From the NCBI GenBank assembly GCA_023264155.1, contig JALQTD010000004.1, positions 1 through 36,728 on the forward strand: a stretch of DNA of 36,728 bases, given 5' to 3'. This document shows, in pieces, positions 23,825 to 35,479 of this stretch (position 1 is its first letter; each line of letters opens with the position of its first letter). The notes under the pieces are model-generated. The model searched no databases. It had not been told where the DNA came from and was given only the letters and a program-made list of their open reading frames with translations. This DNA comes from Flavobacteriales bacterium. GTDB taxonomy: Bacteria > Bacteroidota > Bacteroidia > Flavobacteriales_D > Sanyastnellaceae. The position numbers were made by a program, and so were the translations under genes.

Positions 23825-24193
23825 TTAAAGCACCTCTGGCGCAAGTGAGACAATCTTCATGAAGTCCTTTTCGCGCAACTCACGAGCGACAGGACCGAAA
23901 ATACGCGTACCGCGCATTTCACCTGCTGCGTTGAGCAACACGATGGCGTTGTCGTCAAAACGGATGTAAGAACCGTCTGGACGGCGCACCTCCTTGCGGG
24001 TACGTACAACAACACCTGTGGATACCGTTCCCTTCTTTACGTTTCCGTTGGGCGTTGCATCCTTGATCGCAACCACCACTTTATCGCCAATGCTGGCGTA
24101 GCGGCGGCGTGTACCGCCCAACACACGGATGCACAAAGCTTCTTTTGCACCGGTGTTGTCGGCCACTTTCATGCGGCTTTCTTGCTGTATCAT
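23825..24193 (-). CDS. rplN: 50S ribosomal protein L14
   Basis: [27 protein letters not shown]. Confidence 0.98.
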   Translation of the reverse strand: MIQQESRMKVADNTGAKEALCIRVLGGTRRRYASIGDKVVVAIKDATPNGNVKKGTVSTGVVVRTRKEVRRPDGSYIRFDDNAIVLLNAAGEMRGTRIFGPVARELREKDFMKIVSLAPEVL

Positions 24194-24230
24194 AATTGAT
24201 TAGCCTTAACTGTTTCGTTTCCGGAGCGGC

Positions 24231-24512
24231 TTACTTAGCGCGCTCAATGATTTCGGCGACGCGCCAGCACTTCCGCTTGCTCAACGGACGTGTCTCCATG
24301 ATCCGCACCGTGTCTCCCACGTTGCAATCATTGGCTTCGTCATGTGCCATGAATTTGCTCGTCTTCTTGACGAACTTCCCATACTTGGCGTGCTTCTCCT
24401 TCCGCTCCACCACTACCGTGATGGATTTGTCCATGGACGTGGAAGAAACCACACCGATCCGCTCTTTACGGAGGTTGCGGGCGGGAGCCGCAGGTGTCAT
24501 CTCGGTGCTCAT
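24231..24512 (-). CDS. rpsQ: 30S ribosomal protein S17
   Basis: [45 protein letters not shown]. Confidence 0.97.
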   Translation of the reverse strand: MSTEMTPAAPARNLRKERIGVVSSTSMDKSITVVVERKEKHAKYGKFVKKTSKFMAHDEANDCNVGDTVRIMETRPLSKRKCWRVAEIIERAK

Positions 24513-24709
24513 GCGTTCGCTTTCTTACGTGTGTTCAATTCGGTCAAGAGGCGAGCGATGTCGCGCTTCTTGTTGGCAATGGCCTTGGGGCTTTCCAATC
24601 CGGCAACCGTGTGGTTGAACCGCAATTTGGCCAAAGCATTCCGCTCCAATTCGATGCGCTCGTTCAGATCGGCATCAGAGAGCTGACGGATTTCTGCATT
24701 CTCAATCAT
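24509..24709 (-). CDS. rpmC: 50S ribosomal protein L29
   Basis: [53 protein letters not shown]. Confidence 0.96.
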   Translation of the reverse strand: MIENAEIRQLSDADLNERIELERNALAKLRFNHTVAGLESPKAIANKKRDIARLLTELNTRKKANA

Positions 24710-25128
24710 CAGTGCGCGTAATCAGGGCGTACAACAAACTTGCATTTCACAGGCAACTTTTGGGCTCCCAAACGCAGTGCTTCCTGAGCAGTGTCCATAG
24801 GGACACCATCCACTTCGAAGAGCACGCGTCCTGGACGGACCGGAGCCACCCAGTGGCTCGGTGCACCCTTACCCTTACCCATACGAACCTCTGCAGGCTT
24901 CGACGTGATGGGCTTGTCCGGGAAAATGCGGATCCAAACTTTACCTTCCCGCTTCATGTAACGGTTGATGGCGATACGAGACGCCTCAATCTGCCGCGAC
25001 GTAATGAAGCCGACCTCCAAGGTCTTGATTCCAAAGGAACCGTAAGCAATTGTCGCACCGCGCTGCGCGTTTCCACGCACACGGCCCTTCTGCATCTTAC
25101 GGAACTTGGTTCTTTTCGGCTGTAACAT
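24709..25128 (-). CDS. rplP: 50S ribosomal protein L16
   Basis: [24 protein letters not shown]...[25 protein letters not shown]. Confidence 0.98.
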   Translation of the reverse strand: MLQPKRTKFRKMQKGRVRGNAQRGATIAYGSFGIKTLEVGFITSRQIEASRIAINRYMKREGKVWIRIFPDKPITSKPAEVRMGKGKGAPSHWVAPVRPGRVLFEVDGVPMDTAQEALRLGAQKLPVKCKFVVRPDYAH

Positions 25129-25147
25129 AACCTTGTTCTTTTACTTA

Positions 25148-25870
25148 TTAGCGGCGGGGACGACGTCCTCCACCCTGACGGCGGTCATTGCCACCGCGGC
25201 GATCGTTCGACTTCTTCTGAGCAGGAACCGGAGACAAGTCGCGCTTACCGTAGACTTCACCACGGCAAATCCAGCACTTCACACCGATCCGACCATACGT
25301 GGTGTGCGCCTCGACCAACGCGTAGTCGATGTCCGCACGGAAGGTGTGCAATGGAATGCGTCCCTCCTTGTATGATTCCGAACGAGCGATTTCAGCACCG
25401 TTCACACGACCTGCGATGTTGATCTTGATGCCCTCAGCGCCCATGCGCATCGTGCCGGCAATCGCCATCTTGATGGCCCGGCGGTGCGAGATACGCGCCT
25501 CAATTTGGCGGGCAACGCTCTCCGCTACCAAGCGGGCATCCAATTCAGGACGCTTGATTTCGAAGATGTTGATTTGGACTTCCTTGCCCGTCAACTTCTT
25601 CAACTCTTCACGGAGCTTATCCACCTCCGTTCCTCCTTTACCGATGATCACCCCAGGGCGCGCAGTCTTGATGGTCACCGTGACCAACTTGAGCGTGCGC
25701 TCGATGATGATGCTCGACACATTTGCCTTGCGCAAACGTGCCATCAGGTATTCGCGGATCTTCTCGTCCTCCACCAACTTATCGGTGTAGTCCTTCCCGC
25801 CGTACCAGTTGGAATCCCATCCACGGATGAAACCGAGGCGGTTGCCGATTGGATTAGTTTTCTGTCCCAT
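25148..25870 (-). CDS. rpsC: 30S ribosomal protein S3
   Basis: [42 protein letters not shown]...[21 protein letters not shown]. Confidence 0.98.
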   Translation of the reverse strand: MGQKTNPIGNRLGFIRGWDSNWYGGKDYTDKLVEDEKIREYLMARLRKANVSSIIIERTLKLVTVTIKTARPGVIIGKGGTEVDKLREELKKLTGKEVQINIFEIKRPELDARLVAESVARQIEARISHRRAIKMAIAGTMRMGAEGIKINIAGRVNGAEIARSESYKEGRIPLHTFRADIDYALVEAHTTYGRIGVKCWICRGEVYGKRDLSPVPAQKKSNDRRGGNDRRQGGGRRPRR

Positions 25871-25873
25871 GGA

Positions 25874-26272
25874 TTAGTTCTTGGCGGAGTCTACAATGAT
25901 GGTCACGTGGTTGCTGCGCTTGCGGATGCGGTGCGCGCGGCCTTGAGGTGCCGTTTGCAAACGCTTCAACATGCGGCCACCGTCAACGAAGATGTCGCGC
26001 ACAATCAAGTCGCTCTCTTCCGGACGCTGTCCTTCGTTCTTAGCTTCCCAGTTGGCAATGGCCGAACGGAGGAGCTTTTCCAAACGAATTGAAGCTTCGC
26101 GTGAGCTGAACTTCAACACGTTCAATGCTTGGAAGGCACCCATTCCGCGAACGGTGTCTGCAACGAGGCGCATCTTGCGGGGAGACGTGGGGCAATCGTT
26201 CAATTTCGCGATTGCCACGCTCTTCATTTCTTCTTTGCGCGCGTCAGCGGCAATTCTTTTACGCTTTCCCAT
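25874..26272 (-). CDS. rplV: 50S ribosomal protein L22
   Basis: [34 protein letters not shown]...[20 protein letters not shown]. Confidence 0.97.
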   Translation of the reverse strand: MGKRKRIAADARKEEMKSVAIAKLNDCPTSPRKMRLVADTVRGMGAFQALNVLKFSSREASIRLEKLLRSAIANWEAKNEGQRPEESDLIVRDIFVDGGRMLKRLQTAPQGRAHRIRKRSNHVTIIVDSAKN

Positions 26273-26278
26273 AACAGA

Positions 26279-26554
26279 TTAACGCTTCTTGTCCTTCTTG
26301 TCCGCGTGGCCACGGAAGGTACGAGTGGGTGAAAATTCGCCGAGCTTGTGCCCTACCATGTTCTCCGTAACGAATACAGGAATGAACTGGCGACCGTTGT
26401 GAACGGCGATGGTGAGACCAACAAAATCGGGTGTGATGGTGCTGGCGCGGGACCAAGTCTTGATCACCGTCTTCTTTCCGGAAGCCTGCATGGCTTCCAC
26501 ACGTTGTGCCAATTTGTAGTGCACAAACGGGGGTTTCTTTAGTGAACGAGCCAT
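26279..26554 (-). CDS. rpsS: 30S ribosomal protein S19
   Basis: [15 protein letters not shown]...[49 protein letters not shown]. Confidence 0.98.
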   Translation of the reverse strand: MARSLKKPPFVHYKLAQRVEAMQASGKKTVIKTWSRASTITPDFVGLTIAVHNGRQFIPVFVTENMVGHKLGEFSPTRTFRGHADKKDKKR

Positions 26555-26559
26555 GATGC

Positions 26560-27381
26560 TTACTTCTTCCGACGTTCAATGATAAACTTGCTGCTGTTCT
26601 TGCGCGGGTTACGCGTCTTGTAACCCTTCGATGGCAAGCCCTTGCGTGAGCGTGGGTGTCCACCTGAAGAACGGCCCTCACCACCACCCATGGGGTGATC
26701 GACTGGGTTCATGACCACACCACGTACGCGTGGGCGGCGACCCAACCAGCGTGAACGTCCCGCCTTACCGGAAACCTGCTGGTTGTGCTCAGAGTTGCTC
26801 ACCGTACCGATGACCGCCATGCAGGTGGTCAAGATTTGGCGAACTTCACCGCTAGGCAACTTGATGATCGCGTACTTGCCATCCCGGGCGTTCAACTGCG
26901 CGTATGAGCCCGCGCTGCGCGCAATGCATGCGCCTTTACCGGGGTACAACTCGATGTTGTGAATCACCGTACCGAGCGGAATGTCTGACAAATACATCGC
27001 GTGACCTACGTTCGGAGTGGCCTCCTTGCCGCTGTTGATGGTCATGCCCGGCTTCAAGCCGTTCGGTGCAACGATGTACCGCTTCTCGCCGTCCTTGTAT
27101 TCGACCAAGCAAATGCGTGCGCTGCGGTTTGGATCGTATTCCACGGTCAAAACCGTAGCCTCCATGTGCTTGTCGCGGTTGAAGTCGATCAAACGGTAGC
27201 GACGCTTGTGGCCACCTCCGCGGTAGCGCATCGTCATTTTACCATCGGAATTCCGGCCACCTGACTTCTTCAGGCTGCGGAGCAATGGCTTGTGCGGGGT
27301 ATCCGTGGTCACGTCGTCGAACTTCGACAACACTTTGTGACGCGTACCCGGCGTAATGGGGTTGAATTTACGAAGTGCCAT
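26560..27381 (-). CDS. rplB: 50S ribosomal protein L2
   Basis: [17 protein letters not shown]...[26 protein letters not shown]...[26 protein letters not shown]; start moved in from 27408. Confidence 0.97.
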   Translation of the reverse strand: MALRKFNPITPGTRHKVLSKFDDVTTDTPHKPLLRSLKKSGGRNSDGKMTMRYRGGGHKRRYRLIDFNRDKHMEATVLTVEYDPNRSARICLVEYKDGEKRYIVAPNGLKPGMTINSGKEATPNVGHAMYLSDIPLGTVIHNIELYPGKGACIARSAGSYAQLNARDGKYAIIKLPSGEVRQILTTCMAVIGTVSNSEHNQQVSGKAGRSRWLGRRPRVRGVVMNPVDHPMGGGEGRSSGGHPRSRKGLPSKGYKTRNPRKNSSKFIIERRKK

Positions 27382-27385
27382 TTCC

Positions 27386-27679
27386 TCAGATGTTCTCGTA
27401 GAAGTCAATCATCTCACCTTCGCCAATGCTGACGATGGCTTTCTTGTACTGGTTCGTGCGGCCCTTGACCATTCCGGTCTTGGTGTAGCGCTGGCGCGCC
27501 TTGCCGTCCACGCGCACCGTACGCACAGAAGTGACGGTCACGCCGTACTCTGCCTCGATGGCCTTCTTGATTTCAATTTTGTTCGCACCAAGCGCCACAA
27601 CAAAACCATACGCATTGTTGCGCTCTTGGTCAGTGGTCATCTTCTCGGTGATGAGGGGTTTGATCAGAATCTGCTGCAT
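27386..27679 (-). CDS. rplW: 50S ribosomal protein L23
   Basis: [52 protein letters not shown]. Confidence 0.96.
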   Translation of the reverse strand: MQQILIKPLITEKMTTDQERNNAYGFVVALGANKIEIKKAIEAEYGVTVTSVRTVRVDGKARQRYTKTGMVKGRTNQYKKAIVSIGEGEMIDFYENI

Positions 27680-27687
27680 GGCCCTTC

Positions 27688-28314
27688 TTATTTCAGCAAT
27701 CCTTCAAGTACCTCGTGGGCGTTGTCCACGAGGACGAGGGTTTTGCAGTTCATGATATCGTAGGTGCTGAGGTCTGATGCGACCATCACGCGGTGCTTAG
27801 GCAAGTTCCGGCAGCTCAAGTAGACGCTGTCGTTTGCTGAAGGCAAAACGAGCAAGGTCTTCGAATCCGCGAGCTCCAAGTTCTTCATCACTTGAGCGAA
27901 CGACTTCGTGCTCGGCTTGTCCATGCTGATGGCCTCGACCACCTTGATGGCCTCGTCCTTCGCCTTGTAAGTCAAAGCGCTCCGGCGTGCCAGCTGCTTC
28001 ACCTTTCCGTTCAATCGGTGGGTGTAGTTGCGTGGTTCAGGGCCAAAAATGGTACCACCGCCACGGAACAACGGGTTCTTGATGGAACCTGCCCGTGCAG
28101 TACCTGTTCCCTTCTGCTTCTTGAGCTTGCGCGTGGAACCGGAAACCAAACCACGGTGCAACGTGTCGTGCGTGCCTTGGCGCTGAGCTGCCATGTAACG
28201 CTTCACATCCAAGTAGATGGCGTGGTCGTTGGGCTCGATGGCGAAAACCGCATCGCTCAACGTTACGGACTTAGCCGTCTTGGAGCCGTCGGTGCTGTAT
28301 ACGTTGAGTTTCAT
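27688..28314 (-). CDS. rplD: 50S ribosomal protein L4
   Basis: KKQKGTGTARAGSIKNPLFRGGGTIFGPEPRNY. Confidence 0.97.
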   Translation of the reverse strand: MKLNVYSTDGSKTAKSVTLSDAVFAIEPNDHAIYLDVKRYMAAQRQGTHDTLHRGLVSGSTRKLKKQKGTGTARAGSIKNPLFRGGGTIFGPEPRNYTHRLNGKVKQLARRSALTYKAKDEAIKVVEAISMDKPSTKSFAQVMKNLELADSKTLLVLPSANDSVYLSCRNLPKHRVMVASDLSTYDIMNCKTLVLVDNAHEVLEGLLK

Positions 28315-28943
28315 TACGCTTCAGGCTTACGGATGATGATCATGGAACCTTTGTGACCGGGGACTGCACCCTTCACCACCAACACACCGTCTTCTGGCAT
28401 GACCTTCACGATTTCGAGGTTCTCGATCGTGACGCGGCCGTTGCCTGTTTGACCTGCCATGCGCATGCCCTTGAACACGCGGGCTGGCGTAGAAGCTGCA
28501 CCCACAGAACCGGGAGCACGCAGGCGGTTGTGTTGACCGTGCGTTGCTTGGCCGACACCGCCGAAGCCGTGACGCTTAACAACCCCTTGGAATCCCTTAC
28601 CCTTGGAGGTGCCTGAGACTGACACGAATTCGCCTTCCGCGAACACGTCGTCAACCTTCAGCTCTGCACCGGGCTGGAGCTCCTGGTCAAAATGTTTAAA
28701 CTCGACAAGCTTGCGCTTGGGCGCCACACCGGCGCGCTTAAAGTGGCCTTGCATGGCCTTTGAAGTCCGCTTTTCAGAGCGATCTCCAAATCCGAGTTGA
28801 ACGGCTTCGTAGCCGTCCTTCTCAAGGGTACGAACTTGCGTGACTACGCAAGGACCAACCTCTAGAATGGTGCATGGGATGTTCTTCCCAGCGGCACTAT
28901 AGATGCTGGTCATACCAATCTTCTTCCCTATGAGTCCGGGCAT
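28314..28943 (-). CDS. rplC: 50S ribosomal protein L3
   Basis: [39 protein letters not shown]...[35 protein letters not shown]. Confidence 0.98.
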   Translation of the reverse strand: MPGLIGKKIGMTSIYSAAGKNIPCTILEVGPCVVTQVRTLEKDGYEAVQLGFGDRSEKRTSKAMQGHFKRAGVAPKRKLVEFKHFDQELQPGAELKVDDVFAEGEFVSVSGTSKGKGFQGVVKRHGFGGVGQATHGQHNRLRAPGSVGAASTPARVFKGMRMAGQTGNGRVTIENLEIVKVMPEDGVLVVKGAVPGHKGSMIIIRKPEA

Positions 28944-28979
28944 GATCGTTGATTATGATGATGATGGACTGACGCGCTG

Positions 28980-29285
28980 TCAGACCTTGATTTCTACTTC
29001 GACTCCACTTGGCAACTCGAGGCGCATCAACGCGTCCACCGTCTTCGAAGAAGAGCTGTAGATGTCGATCAACCGCTTGTAGCTGTTGAGTTCAAATTGT
29101 TCACGTGCCTTCTTGTTCACGTGGGGTGAACGAAGTACCGTGTAAATGCGCTGGTGCGTCGGGAGCGGAACAGGACCGCTGATGACTGCGCCCGTAGCCG
29201 TTACGGTGCTCACAATCTTCTTTGCCGACTTGTCGACGAGGTTGTGGTCGTACGACTTGAGCTTGATGCGAATTTTCTGCGTCAT
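28980..29285 (-). CDS. rpsJ: 30S ribosomal protein S10
   Basis: [41 protein letters not shown]. Confidence 0.98.
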   Translation of the reverse strand: MTQKIRIKLKSYDHNLVDKSAKKIVSTVTATGAVISGPVPLPTHQRIYTVLRSPHVNKKAREQFELNSYKRLIDIYSSSSKTVDALMRLELPSGVEVEIKV

Positions 29286-29302
29286 GATTTCTTCTTCTTA
29301 GC

Positions 29303-31402
29303 TTATCCCTTCGCTTCAGCGATGACTTTTTCTGCCACGTTGTTCGGTGCCTCTGAGAAGTGGCTGAACGACATGGAAGAGGTGGCACGACCTGAGGTCA
29401 ACGTACGGAGGTCCGTCACGTAACCAAACATTTCAGACAACGGAACCTTTGCGTTCACAATCGTCTTGCCTGCGCGTTCACCCGTGCCTTCAATCAGCGC
29501 ACGGCGCTTGTTCAAGTCACCGATGACGTCACCCATGTTCTCGTCTGGTGTGACCACCTCCAACTGCATCATCGGCTCGAGGATCTTCGGCTGGCAGTGC
29601 TTCACCGCATTGCGGTAAGCCATCTTCGCTGCCAATTCGAATGACAACTGGTCCGAGTCAACGGCGTGGAAACTACCGTCTACGAGCTCAACTGCCATGC
29701 TGTCCATTTGGTAACCCGCAAGCACACCGTTCTTCATGGCCTCTTCGAAACCCTTCTGAACAGACGGAACGAATTCCTTCGGCACGTTACCCCCTTTCAC
29801 TGAGTTGGTGAAGACCAAACCTGGCTTCTCCGGATCCGGTGAAGGACCGATTTTGACGATGATGTCCGCGAACTTACCGCGACCACCCGACTGCTTCTTG
29901 TACACCTCGCGGTGTTCGGTTGAACCCGTGATGGCTTCCTTGTAGTTTACCTGGGGAGCGCCTTGGTTGCACTCCACCTTGAACTCGCGGCGAAGGCGGT
30001 CCACCAAGACTTCGAGGTGCAATTCCCCCATGCCCGAGATGACCGTTTGGCCCGTCTCTTCGTCCGTGCGAACGCGGAACGTGGGGTCCTCTTCAGCGAG
30101 CTTGTACAAGCCGTTGGACAATTTGTCCAAATCCGCCTGCGACTTCGGCTCAACTGCGATACCGATGACCGGCTCTGGGAAGCTCATGCTCTCCAACACC
30201 ACCTCATGTCCTTCAGCACACAACGTGTCACCGGTCTTGATGTCCTTGAATCCAACCACGGCACCGATGTCACCTGCTTCGAGGACGTCGATGGGGTTCT
30301 GCTTGTTCGAGTGCATCTGGAAGATGCGGGAAATGCGCTCCTTCTTGCCTGAACGGGTGTTCTGCACGTAAGAACCTGCAGGCAACATGCCCGAGTACGC
30401 ACGAACGAAGCACAAACGTCCCACGAAGGGGTCGGTGGCGATCTTAAATGCCAAACCAGAGAACGGCTCGTCCGGATCGGGCTTGCGAATGATTTCCTTC
30501 TCCTCGTCGTCCACCGCGTGACCGACAATGGCCTCCACGTCGTACGGTGAAGGCAAGTACATCATCACCGCGTCGAGCATGGTCTGCACCCCCTTGTTCT
30601 TGAAGGCAGAGCCGCACAAGATGGGCGTGATTTGCATGTCGATGGTTGCCTTCCGGATAGCGTTCTCAATCTCGTCTTGGGTCAAGCTATCGGGATCCTC
30701 AAAGAACTTCTCGAGGAGCGCCTCGTCCTGTTCTGCAACGGACTCGATGAGCTTCTCGCGGTATTCTGCGACGGTGTCAACCAAGTCAGCAGGGATTTCC
30801 ACCTCGTCCCAGGTCATTCCCTTGTCCTCCTCGTTCCAGATGAACGCCTTGTTTTGGATCAAATCGACCACACCGCGGAAATCATCCTCAGCGCCGATTG
30901 GAATTTGCAACGGAACGGGGTTCGCTCCGAGCATCTCCTTGATCATGTTCAACACGTTGAAGAAGTCGGCACCTGAACGGTCCATCTTGTTGACGAAACC
31001 GATGCGCGGCACCTTGTACTTATCTGCCAAGCCCCAGTTCGTTTCCGACTGAGGTTCAACGCCAGACACTGCACAGAACAACGCCACCGCACCATCCAAC
31101 ACGCGCAATGAGCGCTCCACCTCCACCGTGAAGTCCACGTGACCTGGGGTGTCAATGATGTTGATCCGGTATTGGTTGTCGCGGAAGTTCCAGAAACACG
31201 TGGTTGCAGCAGACGTGATCGTGATGCCACGCTCCTGCTCTTGCTCCATCCAGTCCATCGTAGCTGCACCGTCGTGTACCTCACCGATTTTGTGAGAAAT
31301 ACCGGTGTAGTACAGGATGCGCTCCGTGGTGGTCGTCTTTCCCGCATCCACGTGGGCCATGATGCCGATGTTGCGGGTGAAATTGAGGTCTCTCTTTGCC
31401 AT
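29303..31402 (-). CDS. fusA: Elongation factor G
   Basis: [58 protein letters not shown]. Confidence 0.98.
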   Translation of the reverse strand: MAKRDLNFTRNIGIMAHVDAGKTTTTERILYYTGISHKIGEVHDGAATMDWMEQEQERGITITSAATTCFWNFRDNQYRINIIDTPGHVDFTVEVERSLRVLDGAVALFCAVSGVEPQSETNWGLADKYKVPRIGFVNKMDRSGADFFNVLNMIKEMLGANPVPLQIPIGAEDDFRGVVDLIQNKAFIWNEEDKGMTWDEVEIPADLVDTVAEYREKLIESVAEQDEALLEKFFEDPDSLTQDEIENAIRKATIDMQITPILCGSAFKNKGVQTMLDAVMMYLPSPYDVEAIVGHAVDDEEKEIIRKPDPDEPFSGLAFKIATDPFVGRLCFVRAYSGMLPAGSYVQNTRSGKKERISRIFQMHSNKQNPIDVLEAGDIGAVVGFKDIKTGDTLCAEGHEVVLESMSFPEPVIGIAVEPKSQADLDKLSNGLYKLAEEDPTFRVRTDEETGQTVISGMGELHLEVLVDRLRREFKVECNQGAPQVNYKEAITGSTEHREVYKKQSGGRGKFADIIVKIGPSPDPEKPGLVFTNSVKGGNVPKEFVPSVQKGFEEAMKNGVLAGYQMDSMAVELVDGSFHAVDSDQLSFELAAKMAYRNAVKHCQPKILEPMMQLEVVTPDENMGDVIGDLNKRRALIEGTGERAGKTIVNAKVPLSEMFGYVTDLRTLTSGRATSSMSFSHFSEAPNNVAEKVIAEAKG

Positions 31403-31430
31403 GATCGAGGCGATGTGTCAGTTCAATGAA

Positions 31431-31898
31431 TCAGAAACGGAAGTGAGAGAATGCCTTGTTCGCCTCCGCCATGCGGTGCGTGTCCTCCTTCTTCTTGAAG
31501 GTTGCGCCCTCTTCCTTAGTAGCAGCGATGATTTCAAAGGCCAAACGATCGGCCATCGTCTTCTCGTTGCGCTTGCGAGCGTATCCAATCATCCACTTCA
31601 TCGCCAAGCTCTGACGGCGCGCGTCACGAATCGGCTGAGGGATTTGGAACGTGGCACCACCTACACGGCGGCTGCGCACTTCGACGCCCGGCGTCACGTT
31701 CTCCAAAGCTTTCTTGAACATCTCGAGGCCATCCTCCCCGGTGCGTTCCTGGACACGGTCCATCGCCTTGTAGAAGATGTCAAAGGCAACGCTTTTCTTG
31801 CCGTCCAACATCAGGTTGTTTACGAAGCTGGTCACCAACGTGCTGCCAAACCGTGGGTCAGGCAAAATCAGGTGCTTCTTAGGTACTCTCCTTCTCAT
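31431..31898 (-). CDS. rpsG: 30S ribosomal protein S7
   Basis: MRRRVPKKHLILPDPRFGSTLVTSFVNNLMLDGKKSVAFDIFY. Confidence 0.98.
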   Translation of the reverse strand: MRRRVPKKHLILPDPRFGSTLVTSFVNNLMLDGKKSVAFDIFYKAMDRVQERTGEDGLEMFKKALENVTPGVEVRSRRVGGATFQIPQPIRDARRQSLAMKWMIGYARKRNEKTMADRLAFEIIAATKEEGATFKKKEDTHRMAEANKAFSHFRF

Positions 31899-31904
31899 AG
31901 CGGA

Positions 31905-32285
31905 TTACTTCTTAGCTTTTGGACGCTTGGTTCCGTACTTCGAACGGCGCTGGGTGCGGCCTTCGACGCCCGCGGTATCCAAGGCACCACGGACAATGTG
32001 ATAACGCACACCCGGCAAATCCTTCACACGACCGCCGCGCACGAGCACGATGCTGTGCTCTTGGAGGTTGTGACCTTCACCGCCGATGTAGGCGTTGACT
32101 TCGTTGCCGTTCGTGAGTCGCACACGGGCGACTTTCCGCATAGCGGAGTTCGGCTTCTTAGGTGTCGTCGTGTAAACACGGACACATACTCCGCGGCGTT
32201 GCGGACAAGAGTCCAAAGCGGCAGACTTGCTCGTCTGTGGCTTTGTAATACGACCCTTACGGATGAGCTGCTGGATGGTAGGCAT
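31905..32285 (-). CDS. rpsL: 30S ribosomal protein S12
   Basis: [12 protein letters not shown]...[38 protein letters not shown]; wild-type (streptomycin-sensitive-type) TPKKPNS and [13 protein letters not shown]. Confidence 0.98.
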   Translation of the reverse strand: MPTIQQLIRKGRITKPQTSKSAALDSCPQRRGVCVRVYTTTPKKPNSAMRKVARVRLTNGNEVNAYIGGEGHNLQEHSIVLVRGGRVKDLPGVRYHIVRGALDTAGVEGRTQRRSKYGTKRPKAKK

Positions 32286-32345
32286 TCGTCCTATGAATCA
32301 AATTTCGGTTGTGCATAAAATCTTCTCCCCCACAATAAGGGGCTG

Positions 32346-32375
32346 CAAAAGTAACAGAGAACGCGTGAAAAACAA
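32346..32375 (-). promoter_or_regulatory. Predicted Bacteroidota sigma promoter of the ribosomal supercluster (TTG-N19-TACTTTTG)
   Basis: Minus strand TTG-TTTTTCACGCGTTCTCTGT(19)-TACTTTTG, 60 nt upstream of the rpsL ATG. Confidence 0.75.
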
Positions 32376-32474
32376 TACCCTAGCGCGCCTTTTTCCCCAC
32401 TTTCTTTCTCACGGCCAAAAAGTTGCCGCAAAGTTGATGAAGAATCGTCCGAACCGAGGCGTTAACTTCGTGTC

Positions 32475-34826
32475 GTGGAATTCTTGAACGAACTGAACGA
32501 AGCCCAACGGGCGGCGGCGACCCACGTGGATGGGCCAATGATGGTGATCGCTGGGGCGGGATCCGGGAAAACGCGGGTCTTGACGTACCGGATTGCCTAT
32601 TTGATAGAGCGCGGGGTGGATCCGTTTTCGATTTTGGCCTTGACGTTTACGAACAAAGCCGCGCGCGAGATGAAAGAGCGCATCGGGAAAGTCATCGGCG
32701 AGAGCGAGGCGAAGAACATCTGGATGGGCACCTTTCACAGCGTCTTTGCCCGCATCCTGCGCTCCGAAGCAGAACGCATCAACTACACCCGGAATTTCAC
32801 CATTTACGACACCGCCGACAGCCGCTCCCTCATTAAGGACATCATCAAGGGCCTCAACCTCGACGACAAGGTTTACAAGCCCGCCAGCGTGCAAGCCCGC
32901 ATCTCCGGGGCGAAGAACAACCTCATCGACGCCACCGGTTACGCTGACCACCCCGAGATCCAGTCCGAGGATGCCCAAGCCGGCCGGCCGCACATCGCGA
33001 CCATCTACCAGCATTACGAGTCGCGGTGCTTCCGCGCCCAGGCCATGGACTTCGATGACCTGCTGTTCAAGATGAACATCCTGCTCCGCGATTTCCCCGA
33101 CCTCTTATATAAGTACCAGTCGAAGTTCGCCTACCTGATGGTGGACGAGTACCAGGACACGAATTTTGCGCAGTACCTCATCATCAAGCAGCTCGCGGCC
33201 CAGCGGGAGAACATCTGCGTGGTGGGCGATGATGCGCAGTCGATTTACGGCTTCCGGGGGGCGAACATTGAGAACATCCTGAATTTCAAGCACGATTTCA
33301 AAGCGGTTAAAACCGTCAAACTGGAGCAGAATTACCGTTCCACGCGGGCGATTGTGGAGGCTGCGAACTCGGTGATTGCACACAATAAAGACCAAATCCC
33401 GAAATCGGTTTGGACCGAAAACGGCGACGGCCGCCGCATCCAAATCAACCGCCACTACACGGACAACGAGGAAGGGCGCCATGTGGCCACCCGCATCTTC
33501 GACATGCACCACCAGCAGCAAGTCCCGTTCAAGGACTTCGCCATCCTGTACCGGACGAATGCGCAATCGCGGGCCTTCGAGGAAAGCCTGCGCAAGCTCA
33601 ACCTCCCCTACCGCATCTACGGCGGCACCTCCTTCTATCAACGGAAGGAGATCAAGGACCTCATCGCCTACTTCCGACTTGTGGCGAACCCCCGGGACGA
33701 CGAAGCATTCAAGCGCGTGGTGAATTACCCCGCCCGCGGCATCGGAAAGAGCACGATGGACAAGCTCATCATCGAAGCGGGGGAACGCAATGCTGCGTTG
33801 TGGGACGTGGTGACGGACGAGTCCATGCCGCCCACCACCCTAAGTGGGGCGCCCTTGAAGAAGCTCCGCGACTTCACGAACATGATCCGGCGCTTCATGG
33901 CGGACATGGACCGGATGGCGGCCGACGAGCTCGCCCTTGAAATCGCCAAGCACTCCGGACTTGTCAGCGAACTCTACCGCGACAAGACGCCCGAAGGCGT
34001 GGCGCGCTACGACAACATCCAGGAGCTGTTGAATGGGGTGCAGGCCTTCGCTGAGCAGGCGCGGGAGGCGGACCCGGATGCACGCCCGACCCTCGGCGAC
34101 TTCCTGCTCGACGTGGCGCTGCTGACGGACGCCGACCAGGACGACGACGACCTGAACAAGGTGGCCATGATGACCATCCACGCCGCGAAAGGACTGGAAT
34201 TCAAGCACGTCAGCATCGTGGGCCTCGAAGAGAACCTCTTCCCGAGCCAAATGGCGATGCAGTCGCGGGCCGACCTCGAAGAGGAACGCCGGCTCTTTTA
34301 CGTCGCCCTGACCCGGGCGGAAGAAACATGCGCCCTGAGCTTTGCGCAGACGCGGTATCGGTTTGGCCAAGTCATCTCCGCGGAGCCCAGCCGCTTCATC
34401 GAAGAAATCGACGAACAGTACGTCGAATACAGCAACGCCAAGGCGGCCAAACCCACGCCGTTCGCCGGGGGCGCCTCCTTCGAGCAAGCGCGCAAGCAAT
34501 GGAAGCAAATGCCGAGCGCGGGCGGCGACACCGCCAAAGCCTTCGGCCGCCTCGCCGACAAAGCAGCCCCCAAGCCCGCTGCCGAGCGCCCCTTCCAACG
34601 GTCCTCCACGGGAGGCAAACTCAAACGCGTCGACCCGATCGGCGACGGCGGCGCCCTGCCGGATTTGCAAGAAGGCACCCTCGTTTCCCACGAACGCTTC
34701 GGCAAGGGGAAGATCGTCAAGCTCGAAGGCGCCGCGCCCAACACGAAGGCCACCGTATTCTTCCCGGAGGCCGGCACGAAACAGCTGCTCTTGAAGTTCG
34801 CGAAACTTACGGTGATCGAGGAATGA
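32475..34826 (+). CDS. UvrD/PcrA-like SF1A DNA helicase
   Basis: NEAQRAAATHVDGPMMVIAGAGSGKTRVLTYRIAYLI; TFTNKAAREMKERI; VDEYQDTNFAQY; VGDDAQSIYGFRGA; MTIHAAKGLEFKHV; FYVALTRAEE. GTG start. Confidence 0.95.
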   Translation: MEFLNELNEAQRAAATHVDGPMMVIAGAGSGKTRVLTYRIAYLIERGVDPFSILALTFTNKAAREMKERIGKVIGESEAKNIWMGTFHSVFARILRSEAERINYTRNFTIYDTADSRSLIKDIIKGLNLDDKVYKPASVQARISGAKNNLIDATGYADHPEIQSEDAQAGRPHIATIYQHYESRCFRAQAMDFDDLLFKMNILLRDFPDLLYKYQSKFAYLMVDEYQDTNFAQYLIIKQLAAQRENICVVGDDAQSIYGFRGANIENILNFKHDFKAVKTVKLEQNYRSTRAIVEAANSVIAHNKDQIPKSVWTENGDGRRIQINRHYTDNEEGRHVATRIFDMHHQQQVPFKDFAILYRTNAQSRAFEESLRKLNLPYRIYGGTSFYQRKEIKDLIAYFRLVANPRDDEAFKRVVNYPARGIGKSTMDKLIIEAGERNAALWDVVTDESMPPTTLSGAPLKKLRDFTNMIRRFMADMDRMAADELALEIAKHSGLVSELYRDKTPEGVARYDNIQELLNGVQAFAEQAREADPDARPTLGDFLLDVALLTDADQDDDDLNKVAMMTIHAAKGLEFKHVSIVGLEENLFPSQMAMQSRADLEEERRLFYVALTRAEETCALSFAQTRYRFGQVISAEPSRFIEEIDEQYVEYSNAKAAKPTPFAGGASFEQARKQWKQMPSAGGDTAKAFGRLADKAAPKPAAERPFQRSSTGGKLKRVDPIGDGGALPDLQEGTLVSHERFGKGKIVKLEGAAPNTKATVFFPEAGTKQLLLKFAKLTVIEE

Positions 34827-35479
34827 AACGGATGATGTTTTGGGGCGCGCTTGCCGTGCTCGTGGGCGGGTGTGAAAAACCCTCGACGGACTGCGTTTTG
34901 CACGTGGAAGTGGTGGACGCGGGGCACGACGTGGCGGCGCCGCCGCTCGAGGGGGCGGAGGCCACGTTCCGGCAGCAGCTGCTCGCGGGCGGGGTCTTGA
35001 CGAGCGCCTTCACGCCGGTGGCGGAGGGGGCGACGGATGTGCAGGGCGTGTGCGATTTGGCCTTCACGAAGGAGAATGCGCTCGCCTACCGGCTTGACCT
35101 GGAAGCAAGCGGCTACTTTTCACGCCAAATCCCGTGGAACCCCGACGATTTCCTGCCCGGCGAAACCCTCCCGCTCAGCACCGACCTCATGCCGCGCGCC
35201 ACTGTGCGCGTCCACCTCGAAGCGGGGCTGCTCGCCGGCCCGGGCGACGTCTTGCAATTTCGGACCCTGCACGTGCCGGGCGAATACCCCACGTGCGACA
35301 ACGGCTGGCGGACGTTCAACAGCGAGACCGGAGCGGACACGGCTTGGGTCTGCGACATGGAAGGCGGGGCGACGGTGGCCTACACGTATCAAGTGACGCG
35401 GGACGGGGAAACGTTGAATTACGTGGACTCCATCGTGGCTGCACGCTTCGAGGAGACGACCCTAAACGTGGTGTGGTGA
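34823..35479 (+). CDS. Hypothetical lipoprotein
   Basis: MKRMMFWGALAVLVGGCEKPSTDC lipobox; ATGA overlap with the upstream helicase stop. Confidence 0.75.
   Translation: MKRMMFWGALAVLVGGCEKPSTDCVLHVEVVDAGHDVAAPPLEGAEATFRQQLLAGGVLTSAFTPVAEGATDVQGVCDLAFTKENALAYRLDLEASGYFSRQIPWNPDDFLPGETLPLSTDLMPRATVRVHLEAGLLAGPGDVLQFRTLHVPGEYPTCDNGWRTFNSETGADTAWVCDMEGGATVAYTYQVTRDGETLNYVDSIVAARFEETTLNVVW

Noticed and set aside
28969-28983. CTGAC-gcgct-GTCAG hairpin at the rpsJ stop, considered as an S10-leader-like L4 regulatory site
   Set aside because: Only a 5-bp stem and downstream, not upstream, of rpsJ; no support for r-protein binding.
29286-29302. Absence of tuf between fusA and rpsJ, considered as a gene loss
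   Set aside because: In Bacteroidota tuf is commonly located elsewhere; nothing unusual can be concluded from this window.
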